A stretch of 64,000 nucleotides of DNA from Blattamonas nauphoetae (lineage: Eukaryota > Preaxostyla > Oxymonadida), in the NCBI GenBank assembly GCA_033064195.1, contig JARBJD010000016.1, positions 434,001-498,000 on the forward strand, written 5' to 3'. The notes under the pieces were generated by a model that saw only the letters and a list, made by a program, of their open reading frames with translations, searched no databases and was not told the origin of the DNA. Shown one piece after another: positions 35,869 to 49,100 of the stretch. The position numbers and the translations under genes are program-made. Position 1 is the first letter of the stretch; the number at the start of each line of letters is the position of its first letter.

Positions 35869-38514
35869 ATGAGCCAGACCACAGAATTGGGGTCTGATGC
35901 TGTCTCATCAGAAGTTCAGTCTGAGACAACTCAGCCTCTTATATCTGATCAACATCAGGGAGAGAACAAAAGTGCTGTCGGCCACCACGACTTCGAACTG
36001 AAATTAGACCAAGTTCCTCCATATTTCAGTGGACAAAATATGGAAGATTTCGTCCGTGAGCAAGGGTTGACCACATTCAGGCGTATTCGGAAAGCACCTC
36101 GCTGGAAGTACTGTTTTATCAGCTTCGAAGTTTGCCATCCGTGTCTTACAAATCTTTCCGTTGACTATGCTCATATCTCACATCCTCTGACTTTAATCAA
36201 TTTTCTCATCTCCTCTCTGTGTAGTCTGAAGCTGATATGGTTGATGGATTGCAAAAGTTAAAAGAAATGACAGTGAAAGGTCGCCAGCTCAAAGTTTCGA
36301 GAGCTAAACAACCGAAAGATAAGCACACACCGCAGATCCCCAAAGCAAGTGAGAAAATCACGAAAGTTAAACGAGATAGCCCTGATAATGAACAACCAGA
36401 CGAAGGACAAGGGAAGGAAATTCGCGTCGAAGAAACTGGGCTAGACAATGATGATGACGAACTTATTCCAACTTCAGAAACGACAAAAACTGTTTTAGAA
36501 GCGACTGCCCCAAATTTTGGGTCTGCACCTGTTTCATATCGATCATCAATCTCGAATTATTCAGTACTCCTTATGAAAGGCAACTCATTCAAAAAAGACG
36601 CGTGGCCATCAAGTCTATCCAAAAGATAGGACGATTACTGAAACAAAATAAGGCGACTCCGACGCCTTTCTGGATTGACTCGTCTGTTTTCATCGAACAA
36701 CTTCTTGTCGTTGTAGGCACAACAAATCACCAGCCTGCCCATTTGAAGGACTGTTTCCGTCGCCAGTCACTGAAAAATATCGGAATAAAATCAAATTCAC
36801 AATTGGATATGATATTGGCAACAATCCTTGCGTCGGCTTTTGTGTGGGTCGTCGGGCGGACAGGGGATTGATTATCGCTGTATGTCCTAATTTGTCGGAT
36901 ATATTTTCTATTTTCATGTTAGAAACCCGACGATTGCCCTCTGATTCCTCAACTTTCGATCGACCTTGCCAATGGCCTCACAGAATGGATAAAAACAAGC
37001 TCCCCTTGGAAAGCATACGAGATGGTTTCACACACTGGATTCTTCCGTGAATTGATGGTTAGGGTAAGTCGAAAAGATGAATGTTTGCGCTTTTTTACAT
37101 CATCGTTGTCTAAGTGATGGTTTGTTGCGTGGTGTGCAGCACAAACACCACGCCAGAGGAAATGCTCGATGCTAAGTCTCAATTTCTGCAATTTCTTCAT
37201 ACATTCCCGCATCCCTATCACTCCGTCATGTGGGGAATTAACAACGGCTTCAGCACAGGCGTCGACTGCGATGTGGAGTATGGACTGTTGGAAGGACAAG
37301 ACTCCATCACTGAAACACTCCTTGGGAAGAGGTGTGGCCCACTTTTCATCTCTCAGCTTTCTCGTCTCTCTCCACACAGTTTCCGCATCTCCCCCAACTC
37401 CTTCTTCCAAGTCAATACACTCGGCGCTGAGCTTCTCTTCACCAAAGTGAACGACTTCTTGAGTCTCCCCATCAGCGCGATCTACGACGGCTTGAAGTTC
37501 AAAGCAGACAGAAAGAACAACCTCCGATTTGAGATTCTTTACAACACGACCACAGACGATGCTTACAACGGGAGTGTCACTGCGCAGGATTTGGAGAACG
37601 AGAGAGGGTTTGTGGCGGCGTCGAAAATTCCGAAGTTGTGGGAGGAGAGGAAGGAGGGTGATGCGGAAGGTGCTGGTGAGAAGGAAGAGGAAGGAGAGAA
37701 GGAGGAGACGGATGATGAGCAGCGAACACTTTTGGACGTGTGCTGTGGGACAGGAACGATTGGAATTTGTCTTCGGAAGAAGAACGACAGAGTATGTGCC
37801 TTACTTCAGTGAATGAGTTCAGTTGATTGGGCTGGAATTAGAACCATCTGCGGTTCAAAATGCATTTGAAAACGCTGCTCTGAATGGTGTGACATCGAAC
37901 AGCATCTTCTCTCCTTCGATCGGCCTCATTTTTCTGTTCATTCTCGTCTTCTCTCTCCTCACACTGTTTTCTCTGCCATCTCAGCCATCCCAAAAGAACT
38001 CCACATGTTCTACCAAGGAAAGGCCGAAGACACGATCGCCAAAGCGATCAGTGAGTTTGGTCTCGGCAACAGTCCGCTCGCAATTGTTGATCCTCCGCGC
38101 TCTGGTCTTCGTGTGCCTCTCCTCCAATATCTCTCTCATCTTTTTCACTACTCTCTCATTCTTCATGTTATTTGTCATTTTTCTCCTCATCTGCCATTCT
38201 CTCCCGTCTCAGACATGTCAATCATCGAGACTCTACGGAAGACGACACAAATCACACGTCTGGTGTATGTCTCCTGCAACCACGACTCGTTTGAACGGGA
38301 CACAATCAGACTCATTTCAGCTCGCTTTCAGGGAAAGAAATGTCCAAACTTTGTGTTCGTCAGAGCAGCCTCTGTTGATATGTTCCCACACACGGACCAT
38401 CTTGAGATGATTGGATTGTTTGTCCGAGAGTCGGAGTTAACAAAGGAAGAAGAGAGGAGACAGGCGATTGAACAGATCGAGCAGAGGACAGAGAAAAGTG
38501 ACATTCCAGAATGA
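35869..38514 (+). CDS. TRMT2A: tRNA (uracil-5-)-methyltransferase, TRMT2A family
   Basis: Nine exons: 35869-36129, 36225-36520, 36565-36681, 36717-36879, 36923-37082, 37115-37791, 37823-37886, 37985-38110, 38213-38514; 721 aa, introns 31-102 nt. Methylates U54 of tRNA. N-terminal RRM (TTFRRIRKAPRWKYCFISFE), then the cysteine segment HNKSPACPFEGLFPSP and YRNKIKFTIGYD shared with human TRMT2A, the RISPNSFFQVNT loop, SAM site LLDVCCGTGTIGI, AIVDPPRSGLH, and the catalytic-Cys motif RLVYVSCNHDS, closing VDMFPHTDHLEMIGLF. Each intron position was fixed by frame and by this alignment. A Lys/Glu-rich insert lies just before the SAM motif. Confidence 0.93.
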
Positions 38515-38688
38515 CACTAACATTTTTCATCAAAGAAGAGTGTTTGATAGACCATTTTCCAGAAATGAGCAGACCCATTGTCGAAAATGACATATAGACC
38601 AAACTAAATACTTTCATCTGAAGTGTGAAAGGAGAATGAACACACGAAAGAAGAGTAATTGAATGAAGATGACTGAATATCGCTGTGT

Positions 38689-39810
38689 TCAGTCTAAAGT
38701 TTCAGCATCTAACCCGTGCAAGTCTGACAAATCCTGAAGAGCTCGTTCAACAGCATCTATGAAAAATAACTCAAAAAGAACAAAGTACCATATTCAGCAT
38801 CATTTTCATCAAGCTGTGTTTCCAAGATGGCTTGAACTCCTTTCTTCGTCTGCTTCGATCGTTTTAAGGATTGTTCCTCCTATAGAGATGGTTCAATGTG
38901 ATATTCGAAAGAGATACACACCAAAGAAATGGCACCAATGAGGTTTCTTAGACGATGAATAAGTTGTTCTTCAGGAGTTTCTGAAGTCAATCGTTCTTCC
39001 TTTGATCTTTCCAATTCAATCAGTTGCTTTTCTCGACGCATCAATGAAGACGAAACAGGTGGTGTCATTTTTGGGGGAGATAAATTATCTAGACTTGGCG
39101 TGATTGGAGTGCGTTGTTCAAAATGAGGGAGTGTTCGAGGCTTTTGCTTTGTCGATGATGTTAATTGATTATCGACAGGAGGTAATGATCGGGGCGTGTA
39201 TGATGAGCGAAGTTTTTCAGAGTATAGTTGCTGCTTTCGTCGTTTATCTTCGAGTTCTTGTTTCTTCTCTTTCTGAGATAATTTTTGTCGTTTTTCCTCT
39301 TCCAACACACGACGCTGAGAAAATATGATGAATAGGGTGTAAACCATGGCTTGTGTTTGAGGTATATCGAGCTTCTTTGGAGTTTCGTTTTGAGTGAAAG
39401 ATTTCTTTGTTGTTTCTTGGTCTCGGGTATTAGTAGTTTGTTCATGATCTCGAATTGCTTTGAAATCGATTGAATTTTCTTTCTTCTTTTGTTTCTTCAC
39501 TTTGTCCAGAAGTGCCTCTTCCTCTTGTTTGTATTTCTGTTCCATGCGTTCATAACGATACTTTGTTGGAGTGTGATATGGAAGTTTTTCATTTTGCTTC
39601 TTTTTTAGCTGTGTCGAGAGAGTTTGGGAACAGGAAACTAGTAATAGTGGAAATGTCACACATCTTCTTTTTCTTGTTCTCTCTGTTCTCTTTCCATTTG
39701 TCGCTTCTTCATTTGGAGATCTTGTTCCTCACGAACATGATCCTTCTTCTTCTGAAGGGAGATATATCACGATGAGAGCGTACCTGTTTGTTTGATGGAG
39801 TTGAACTCAT
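38689..39810 (-). CDS. Lys/Glu-rich coiled-coil protein, six exons
   Basis: Exons 39810-39784, 39751-39662, 39608-39345, 39314-38922, 38879-38789 and 38756-38689; introns 30-53 nt, GT-AG; 310 aa. Nearly continuous coiled coil (DHVREEQDLQMKKRQMEREQ; RVLEEEKRQKLSQKEKKQEL) broken by a Ser/Thr/Pro linker around the middle. Such proteins are common in the ciliary and cytoskeletal proteomes of flagellates, and two ciliary genes lie in this window, but nothing specific identifies it. The in-frame 30-nt fourth-exon boundary (GTTTACACC...TCTCAG) is treated as an intron because it is AT-rich and hydrophobic if translated. Convergent with TRMT2A. Confidence 0.75.
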
Positions 39811-40120
39811 GAATCAAATTTTCTGGAGAAGTATGGAGAGAAGAGAAGATAAAATCGAATGAAGAGAGATAAAAACCGAATTCTATTTTGGTCAAAATAA
39901 TAGGGCGTTGAAGAAGTCCAAATGAAATGACTCGTTGGATGGGAATCCTGACTTGGGTTTGATCAGAACAGAATCCGATTTTTTTGAGATAACCGACTTT
40001 TGTTGACCGGAATCTCCTGAAACCTTCTCATCTCGATATATTCCAGAGAACAGATATGAATTTACCTCCGGCTCATCTGATGTCAAACAGTACGGGTTGA
40101 TCCCGCAACGTTTCCGTCAG
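39811..40120. promoter_or_regulatory. Shared divergent promoter region (coiled-coil gene / polyketide synthase)
   Basis: 310 bases between two divergent starts, AT-rich, with no coding frame of its own. The synthase frame is open back to 40097 only through a TTG; ATG 40121 is the first methionine and sits ten residues before the ketosynthase begins. Confidence 0.4.
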
Positions 40121-43100
40121 ATGGAACAAATTGGACAGAGTTCTCCATTGGCAATTGTGGGACTGGGTACCCGCCTACCAGGCGGAGCCAACTCACCTGT
40201 ACAGTTTTGGAACCTACTAAAGAAAGGATATGATGCCATCGAGACAATTCCCAAAGAAAGATGGGATGCTGAGTACTTCCATGATCCTGACAACCTTGGT
40301 CTCGTTGGAAAGTCCAATCAGAACCAAGGTGGCTTCATGAAAGGATGGAATCCTGAGGAAGTTGACCTGAAATTCTTTCATTTTTCTCCAAGAGAAGCCA
40401 AGCTCCTTGACCCCAACCAAAGGCTACTTCTCGAACTAACGTATGAAACGTTTGAAGATGCTGGTCTTACTTTGAATGATATGAGTGGATCAAGGACAGG
40501 TGTCTTTATAGGCATCTCAGCTACCGATTATTCATACTGGCAGTTCCCAGAAATAAACACGATGGATTCTCACACACAAACCGGTGTTTCAACTTCCATT
40601 GTGGCCAACCGTCTTTCCTACTTCTACAACTTACTTGGACCATCATTCATTGTGGATACTGCATGTTCCTCCACCCTCGTTGCTCTCAACTGTGCAGCTC
40701 AGTCAATCCGCAACGGTGAATGCCGACAGGCCCTTGTTGGTGCTGTTAATGTCCTCCTTCTCCCCGAAATTTCAATTGGGTTTTCAAAATTGGGCGTACT
40801 CTCCCCGGATGGACACTGCAAAGCTTTCGACGCCGCAGCAAACGGATATGTGCGTTCAGAAGGAGCTGGCTTGCTCCTCATCAAACCCCTTGTTGACGCT
40901 GAGAAAGACAACAATCGTATTTTCGCAGTTATCAGAGGGACAGCTTGCTGCAGCGATGGAAAAATGAATTCTCAAATGACATCTCCATCTGAGGAGCAAC
41001 AGGAATGGCTGTACACACAAATCCTGAACCTCTCCAACATCTATCCATCTGAAGTGCACTATGTTGAAACTCATGGTACCGGTACCGCTGTTGGTGATCC
41101 AATCGAATGCAGATCCATCAGCAAAGTCATCGGAATTGGGCGAGATAAGAACACCCCAGTGTTGATTGGATCCAATAAATCAAACTTGGGACATCTGGAA
41201 CCCGCTGCTGGTGTTGTTTCTCTCATCAAGATGGCCCTCGCGCTCAAACACAACCTCCTCCCTCCTACCATCTCTGTCAAGAACGTCAACCCAAAGATCA
41301 ACGAAAAGGAAATGAATATCAAGTTTTGCACCAAGTTGCAACCATTCCCGAAGCCAGTTTATCCAAATCAACCTCGTACAGCCCTTGTTTCTGCCTTCGG
41401 ATTTGGAGGAACAAATTCTTCAGCTGTTCTGCAGGAATATCAAGGAAAACAAGGTCTGAAGGATTGCCCGAATTGCGAGAAAGAGTTGTCTCGTTCTGAA
41501 TTGTTGGTATTGTCCGCAAAAAGCGCAGAATCACTGAAAGAATCAGCCAAACAATTGGCGAAATATCTGAAGTCCAAGACAAGTGCCCCCCTCACCCATG
41601 TTGCATACACACTTGCTTGCCATAGGACACATCATAGCCAATTCAGATTTGCATGCATTGTCAAGGACAAACAGGAAGCCATCGAGAAACTTGAGGCGTA
41701 CGCTGCTGACAAGCTCACCTTCGGATCATCAGCAAACCACTACCAAGCTGCTTCATCGGAGAAAAAGAGGAACATCGTTCTTTTGTATAGTGGGCAAGGA
41801 CCACAATGGTACGGAATGGGACGATCTCTCTTCCAGACCAATGAAGTCTTCCGACAGTCAATTGTTGAGTTTGACGAGATCTACAAAGAGTTCGAGCCTG
41901 AAGTGAGCGTCATCCGGGAGATGTTCCGCGAGAAGGAAGATTCCAATGTGTCCCTCACAAAATTCCTTCAGCCACACTACGTCGCTATCCAGATGGGTCT
42001 ATCGGAGGTGATGATGGCTGCTGGTCTCCCTATCAGCACTATTGTTGCCCATTCACTTGGTGAAACAGGTGCTTCTTACGTCTGTGGCGCCCTGTCAAAA
42101 CGCGAAGCGATCAAAGTTGTTTATGAGCGTTGCCGTGCCCAATACGAATTAACTGGCAATGGCTTCATGGGAACAGTCAAACTTCCCCGCGAGAAGCTCA
42201 ATATCATGCTAAAGCAGTATCCAACAGTTGCTCTTGCCGGTCACAATTCTCCCAGCTTTTGCAATGTTTCCGGTGACACCGAAGAGATGCTAAGACTCAT
42301 AGCTGATCTGCAAGCCTCTGATGTGTTCGCAAAGAAGCTTCCGATCGATGAAGCCATGCATTCTCATCAAGTTGATCTCAAAAAAGACCAAATTATTTCT
42401 AATCTCTCCGACCTCGTTCCATGTCTTCCGACGACTCCTATCATCTCCACACACATTCCACATTCAACCTCTCCGATTGTTTACAACGGGGAATACTTCT
42501 ACAGCTCTCTTCGCCACACAGTCGAGTTTCATGATGCCATCGTCGAATGCATCCGTCGACATGAGCACCAACAAGAAAACCAAGAAATTATATTCCTTGA
42601 GCTTGATCCCCACCCTGTACTTCGTCAATTTGTCAACGAAATCTCGAACGAAGTCAAGAAACCACAACAATTTGTTCCCACTCTGATCCGGGAGGATTTC
42701 CAAGAACGAGAGGCTCTCTTCCGCGCTCTGGCTCAAATTTACACTTATGGCTTCACTCCAGATTTCAAACAGTCTGTTTTCCAACCATTGAAACAACACG
42801 ATCTGGAGGACTTGTACAAACCCATCGAAGATGTGAAAGAGTACTACTTCGTCCCCGACCTCCCTCTCTACTCGTGGAGTCGCACCCACTGCTGGAACGA
42901 ATCTATCCAACATACCCAGCACCGTCTTGGAACCGGCCATCCCCTCGTCCGAGTTCAACTGGACTCCTTCAACCCGAGCTTCGAAAGCGATGTCTCGACC
43001 TCCTACCTCCCCTGGGTCGAGCACCATCTCCTCCAAGGCAACATTGTCGTTCCTGGTGTGACGTATGTCGAATGCATGCTCACCTGCGGGAAGAAACTCT

Positions 43101-46100
43101 TTGGAGAGAACGCTAAATTCTGGTTCAAAGACGTCCATTTCAGAAACGCGTTCTACATGAACAGAGGAGAAGTGTATCGTGTCAACATCTCCTTCTCACC
43201 GATTCACAAACCGGGAAGTCGTTTCGAGAAACCAACTCAATACAGTGCCGCGCTGTCCTCTCGTGTGCTTCCTAATGGTGAGTGGGATCTCCACTGCACT
43301 GGTGTCCTCGAACTGGAAGAAGTGATGGAAGAGCGCGAGAAACAACTTGTGATGTCAACCCCTGGCATCAATCCAAACTTTGTCCCAACACCTCCTGGAA
43401 TTGGACTCGAAGATTTCAACCTCGAAGAGTTCCGCAAGCTCTGCCCGTATGAGCAGCCTCTTGAGAAGTTCTTCGCTGATTTATGGCAAGACGGTCTTGA
43501 GCTGCATCGTGAACTTCGACTGACGAGAAAAGTGTGGGTGAACGACCTCACCAACCCAATCGTCTCTGTCGGATACATCGAAGTCAACCCTGAGATGACC
43601 ACTGAGCAGCTGAGCAAGTGGACCAACATGTACCCTCCGATGATGGACTCCTGCCTCCAATCTGGTTTGTCTGGTCGCGAGTATCGTGGTGCCTTCTTCC
43701 CCGTCGAAGCTAAACGTGCTCGCTTTGTTCGTCCATTCGACCCAACAAAGAGACATGCCTGGTCTTGCTCTCGAAAGGACCCAATCACAGGTCTTCTCTC
43801 CATGACCTGCTGCGACGACGAAGGAAAGATATATGGATCTCTCCAAGATGTGAGAATTCACTACCTCGAGAAGAGCCAAAAGAACGCCAACGGTGCTAAG
43901 GGTGGTGAAGAAACACCATGCTACGAAAACGGGTGGACATTCCTCAACTCGGTTGATGTCCCAGCGAACGATACGAACGCCCACGTTGCTGACATCGAGA
44001 CTATCGAAACCGACATGAAGAACAGAATTGTCGAAATGACAGAAGAAATGCAACTCGCTCAGAAGATGCCTGAAATTGACAGATGGAACAACAAATTAAC
44101 GATCGCGGTTATTCTCAACCTCTTCCGCAATCATCTGAACTTCTTCAAGGGACAGTCAGCATCTGCTTCATTCGTCCCTCTGCTGGACATCACAAAGGCT
44201 GGCGACGTTCAAGAGTTCTACCACAGGCTGATTGTTGTCTTCTGCAAAGATCTCGAACGTGAAGGATATGTCGAGCTGAAAGCTCTCTCTGGATCTGCAC
44301 TCGACACCATCGAACAGATTTCCATCAAGCCCACAGCAAAATACTTCCTCAAGAAGTCAGCTTCTGGAGCTGACGAACTCCCTGACGATGAGAATGCCAC
44401 ATTCATTTCAGCAAACCTCCTCACTATTTCACCTCACCTCCGCCCATCAACTGTCCTCATGATGGAAGTGGCCATGAACATGCACCAGATCATCCAAAGC
44501 TCTACAGCCGTCGACCCAATCTCACTCATTTTCAAGGACGGTGTCACTGCCGATGCTGTCTACAGAGATGACATCCAAGTTCGTCCATACAACTTCCTCT
44601 GCCAAGCAGCTCTCGCTGAGCTCATCAAGTCAAAACCCAAGGACCAGCCTCTGAACATTCTCGAAATCGGAGCTGGAACAGGAGGAACAACGGCATACCT
44701 TCTCGAACTCCTCGACCGACACACCTCAAAGTACACATTCACTGACGTTGGACGCTCATTCCTCCCTCTCGCCCAGAAGAAATTCGCGGAGTACAAATCA
44801 AGCATGGAATTCCGTCATTTGGATATCGAGAACGACCCAATCGAACAAGGCATTGCTCCGGAGAGCCAAGACATCATCGTTGCTGCCAACGTTCTCCACG
44901 CCACGGAAGATCTCAGTGTCACTCTCGGAAACACTCTGAAGATGCTCAAACCAGGTGGAACTCTCATCCTCCTCGAAGCTCTCCATGATTTCTATTGGCT
45001 CGACACCGTCTTTGGTTTGACCAAGGGCTGGTGGAGAGTGAAGGATCTCGACTTCCGACGCCACCCTCTCCTCACCCCTCCACTCTGGGAGAAAGGATTG
45101 ACCTCTGTTGGATTCGGTTCAGTCAAGGTCTACAACCAGTGGGAAGACAAGAAGGGATCGAAATATGAAGGCCGTCTGTGTGTCACGCTCGCCCAGAAAC
45201 CTTTCACCAAGGAGCAAGCCAAACAGGACACCACAATCAAAACAGCCACAACTCCAGCAACAGCTGTTGTTCTTGTTGGAGAGAAAGAGACCGTCGGAGG
45301 AAAGCTCGTTGCATCCCTTCTTCGCGAAGGCTTCCATGTCGTTGCCGGATCCAGGACTAAGAAACTCGACCTCAAAACACTCGTTGGATCAGAGCTTAAC
45401 GATTCTCAAATTGCTACTGTTTCAAAGTTCTTCCACTCTGACATCGTCGAGAAGGCCGAGTCATCTCGAGATGGATATGATGCGATTTGGACATATTGCG
45501 AATCTCAGAACCTCCCTGCAGTGATGTCAATTGTCAACCTCTGGTCACTCGATCTTCCTGTGACGTGTTCATCCGAAGCCGACGTGATGGAAGACTTCAA
45601 GCTGAACTGCTACTGCACCCTCTACCTCACCCACTCTCTCATCGAATGGACCCAGAAACCAATCATCTCCCAGTTCCTCAACACTTATGCTGTCACTCAA
45701 GCATGCTGGGCTGTTGAGCAGACTTTGGAGAAGGACTCTGTCGGACTTGGACAGGCTGTCATTTGGGGAATGAACAGATGCATCCTCAACGAGTGCACAG
45801 CAATCCGCCCACACACCGTAGATCTCTCGTACGCTCCCTCTGACGTCGAGATCAACGCCCTCATCCGCATCCTCACCACAGTTGCTGACGAGTCTCGCCA
45901 GAAGGCCGAACAATTCAAGAAGGATCCCGCCAATCCCACGATCGACTATGTTCCCCCAATCGCCTCCAACGAATCTGAAATCGCTCTTCGAGGCGAGAAA
46001 GTCTTCGGATCTCGTCTTTTCGAACGCAGCAGAGCAAATGAAATGGGAATGTGGAGCCGAAACAGAAGCTCAACCGAACAGAACTACGCTCTTGTCTCAA

Positions 46101-49100
46101 ACAGCCTCAAGTCTGTTGTCCTCCAGGAGCGTCAGCCACTCACTCTCTGTGACGACTGTGTCGAAGTTAGCGTTGCTGCAGCTGGTCTCAACATCCACGA
46201 TCTCCTTCTCTGGAATGAAACCTCTCTTACTGAACGCCTCAAGAACCCAACTCTCGGATTGGAATTCTCTGGTGTTGTAAAATCTGTTGGGAAGAACGTT
46301 TCACAGTTCAAAGTTGGAGACCGAGTCTTTGGTGTCGGCAAGGAGACCATCGCATCGTTCATCACCGTCCCAGCCTCACAGATTCGTCTTGTTCCAGATC
46401 GATTTGCTCTCGACGAAATTGTGAGTGTTCCAATTGCTCTTTCAACTGCCTACGAAGCCCTCGTCCGCATTGCTCGCCTCAGAAAAGGCAAGTTTGTTCT
46501 CATCCACAATGCTGCTGATGCCATCGGTCTCGCAGCCATCCAGATCGCAAAGGCTGTCGGTGCAATCCCAATCTGCACAGAAGACCAGGAATTCAAACGC
46601 AGCTACCTCAAAATCTCAGGAATCGAGCATGTCCTCGATTGCTCATCAACTGAATTCACTGACCATGTTCTCGCCATCACAAACAATAACGGTGTCAATG
46701 TTGTTCTGAACACCCTGTCAGGAATCAACAACATCCATGCTGGCATGAAGTGTCTTGCGCGAAACGGGCATTTCATTGAACTCGTTGAGCAGGACCTTGA
46801 AACCGAAGAAAGCATCAGACTTGAAACATTCACACAGCGTGTCAGCTTCACTCCCCTCTCTGTTCCTGACATGATCGCCGAAAACGATGGCGCAGGCGAA
46901 CTGTTCAACGAAGCGTTTGAATGGTTCGAGAAAAAGAATCTCACCATCCCTCTCTCGAGAGCATTCCCTCTCACCCAAGCCCAGGACGCCTTTGAATACT
47001 TCAACGGAGACACACACATTGGAAAGGTTGTTCTGTCTCCAATCGCACATGCCTTCAGCAAACATGCCGTTCCACAAAACAGAAAGGTCGTCGACTTCAA
47101 CAGTCAAGGATCTTACATCGATCCAGAAGGTTCCTACCTCATCACTGGAGGCACAGCTGGGTTCTCCCTCGACCTCGCCAAGGGTCTTCTTGATCGTGGC
47201 GCCAAGCATCTTGTCCTCTGCTCTCGCTCAGGTGTTGGCGACGAGGCTCGTCAGAAAACATTCGAGGACCTCCGTCAACAATACTCGGCCGAAATTGTGG
47301 TGAAAGCCGTGGATATTTCCAATGCCACAGCAACTCGTGCTCTTCTTGCTGAAATCCGGTCCACAATGAAGCCACTTCGTGGTGTCATCCACGGAGCCAT
47401 GGTTCTCGCCGATGGTCTCCTGCACAACCTCACCGCAGAGAAGTTCTGGACTGTCCTTGCTCCGAAAGCATTTGGTGCATGGGTGATTCACGAAGATACG
47501 ATGAAACACAACGACCCGATCGATATGTTTATCCTCATGTCTTCACTCAACGTTGTTGTTGGAACTCATGGCCAGGCCAACTATGGCTCAGCTAACATCT
47601 TCCTCGACTCACTCGCCCTTCACCGCAGATCCCTCGGCTTGAACGCCCTGTCGGTTCAATGGGGAGTCCTGGCAGAGACTGGATATGTCCATAGAACATC
47701 TTCCACTTCAGACAACATGCATTCCTTTGGCTTCCGCTCCCTCACGCCACGATGGGCCAATAGGATCCTTCACACATCTCTCGAGTCCTTGAATGATTTT
47801 AATTGCGAAAGAAACAACACCCTTCCACCATCTGGCGCTCTCACCTCCTCTTACGCTGACACCATCGTGTCAACATATTCAAAACTCCCCAAAGCTCTCA
47901 CCCCAGTCTCACTTTTGCCTGACTACGAAATCGCCCACAAAACACATTTCTTTGATGGAAGCAAGCACATCAACAACATCATCAAAGCCCACGACATCTT
48001 CTCCTTCCCAGAATGTGTCCCAGTTACTGTCGGTATCTTCAAGGTTGAATGGGAGCCCCTCTTTGCCTTCATGCACGGTCTGACGTTGGTCGGTCGCTTT
48101 GAAGAAATCAGAAAGATTGTTGCCGAGAATTCAACACAAGCTGCTGCCGGAGCAACGTCCGATTCTGGAAAGCAAGAACAGGATCAATCTGCTGATAAGT
48201 CCGCCGTTACGAACGCTCCACTTGACCAACAACTCCGCCAAATCTCAGACCAGGCCAAGGCCATTGAACTCATTGCTCACGGTGTTGCTGGACAAGCAGC
48301 CAAGGTTCTTGGTCTTGGCTCGGCTGATCAGATCCAAATTGACGTTCCCCTCTCACAATACGGTCTGGACTCCCTCACAGCCGTGGAGATGAAGAACTGG
48401 ACTGAAAAGTTTGTCAAAGTTGATGTTCCTGTTGTCGACTTTGTCCGTGGACCATCCTCAGAGAATCTTGCGAAGAACATGCTCGAGAAGTTCTACGATA
48501 AATTCGGAAAACCAAAAGAAACTGACGAAGCACCTGCACCACAAACCGATTCAGTGCAAGCAAGCTCAACCGAACAAACCACCCAAAAAGAAGAGAAAGT
48601 TGAGGAAGTCAAGGTTGTTAAGAAACGTGTGACACCAAAGACAGCTTTCGTCTTCACAGGACAGTCCGGCCTCAAGCAAGGAGTCGGGATGGATCTGTAC
48701 GCTACGTATCCAGAGGCCAAGAAGATCTGGGACGAGTGCGACGCCTACTTCATGGAGAAACTGAACATCTCCATCCTCCACATCGTCCGTGAAAACCCCA
48801 AGGAGTTAGTAATTGATTTCTCCAATGGCGAAGAAGGAAAGAAACTCCGACAGAAGTACATGGACTTCGTAATTACTGAAGACGAATCAGTGATGGCCTC
48901 CCTCAAAGACGACGGTATCTCTGCTCGTGCCTTCCCAACTATCACCGAGAACACCCCTCGGTATGTCTTCACCTCACCAAATGGACTTCTGTCAATGACC
49001 CAATTCGCCCAGCCAATCATTGTCATCTATGAATTTGTTGCACTTTCCTGTCTTAAGTTCGATAACCCCGAGAACGATCTCACTTCACAAGCCATGTTCT

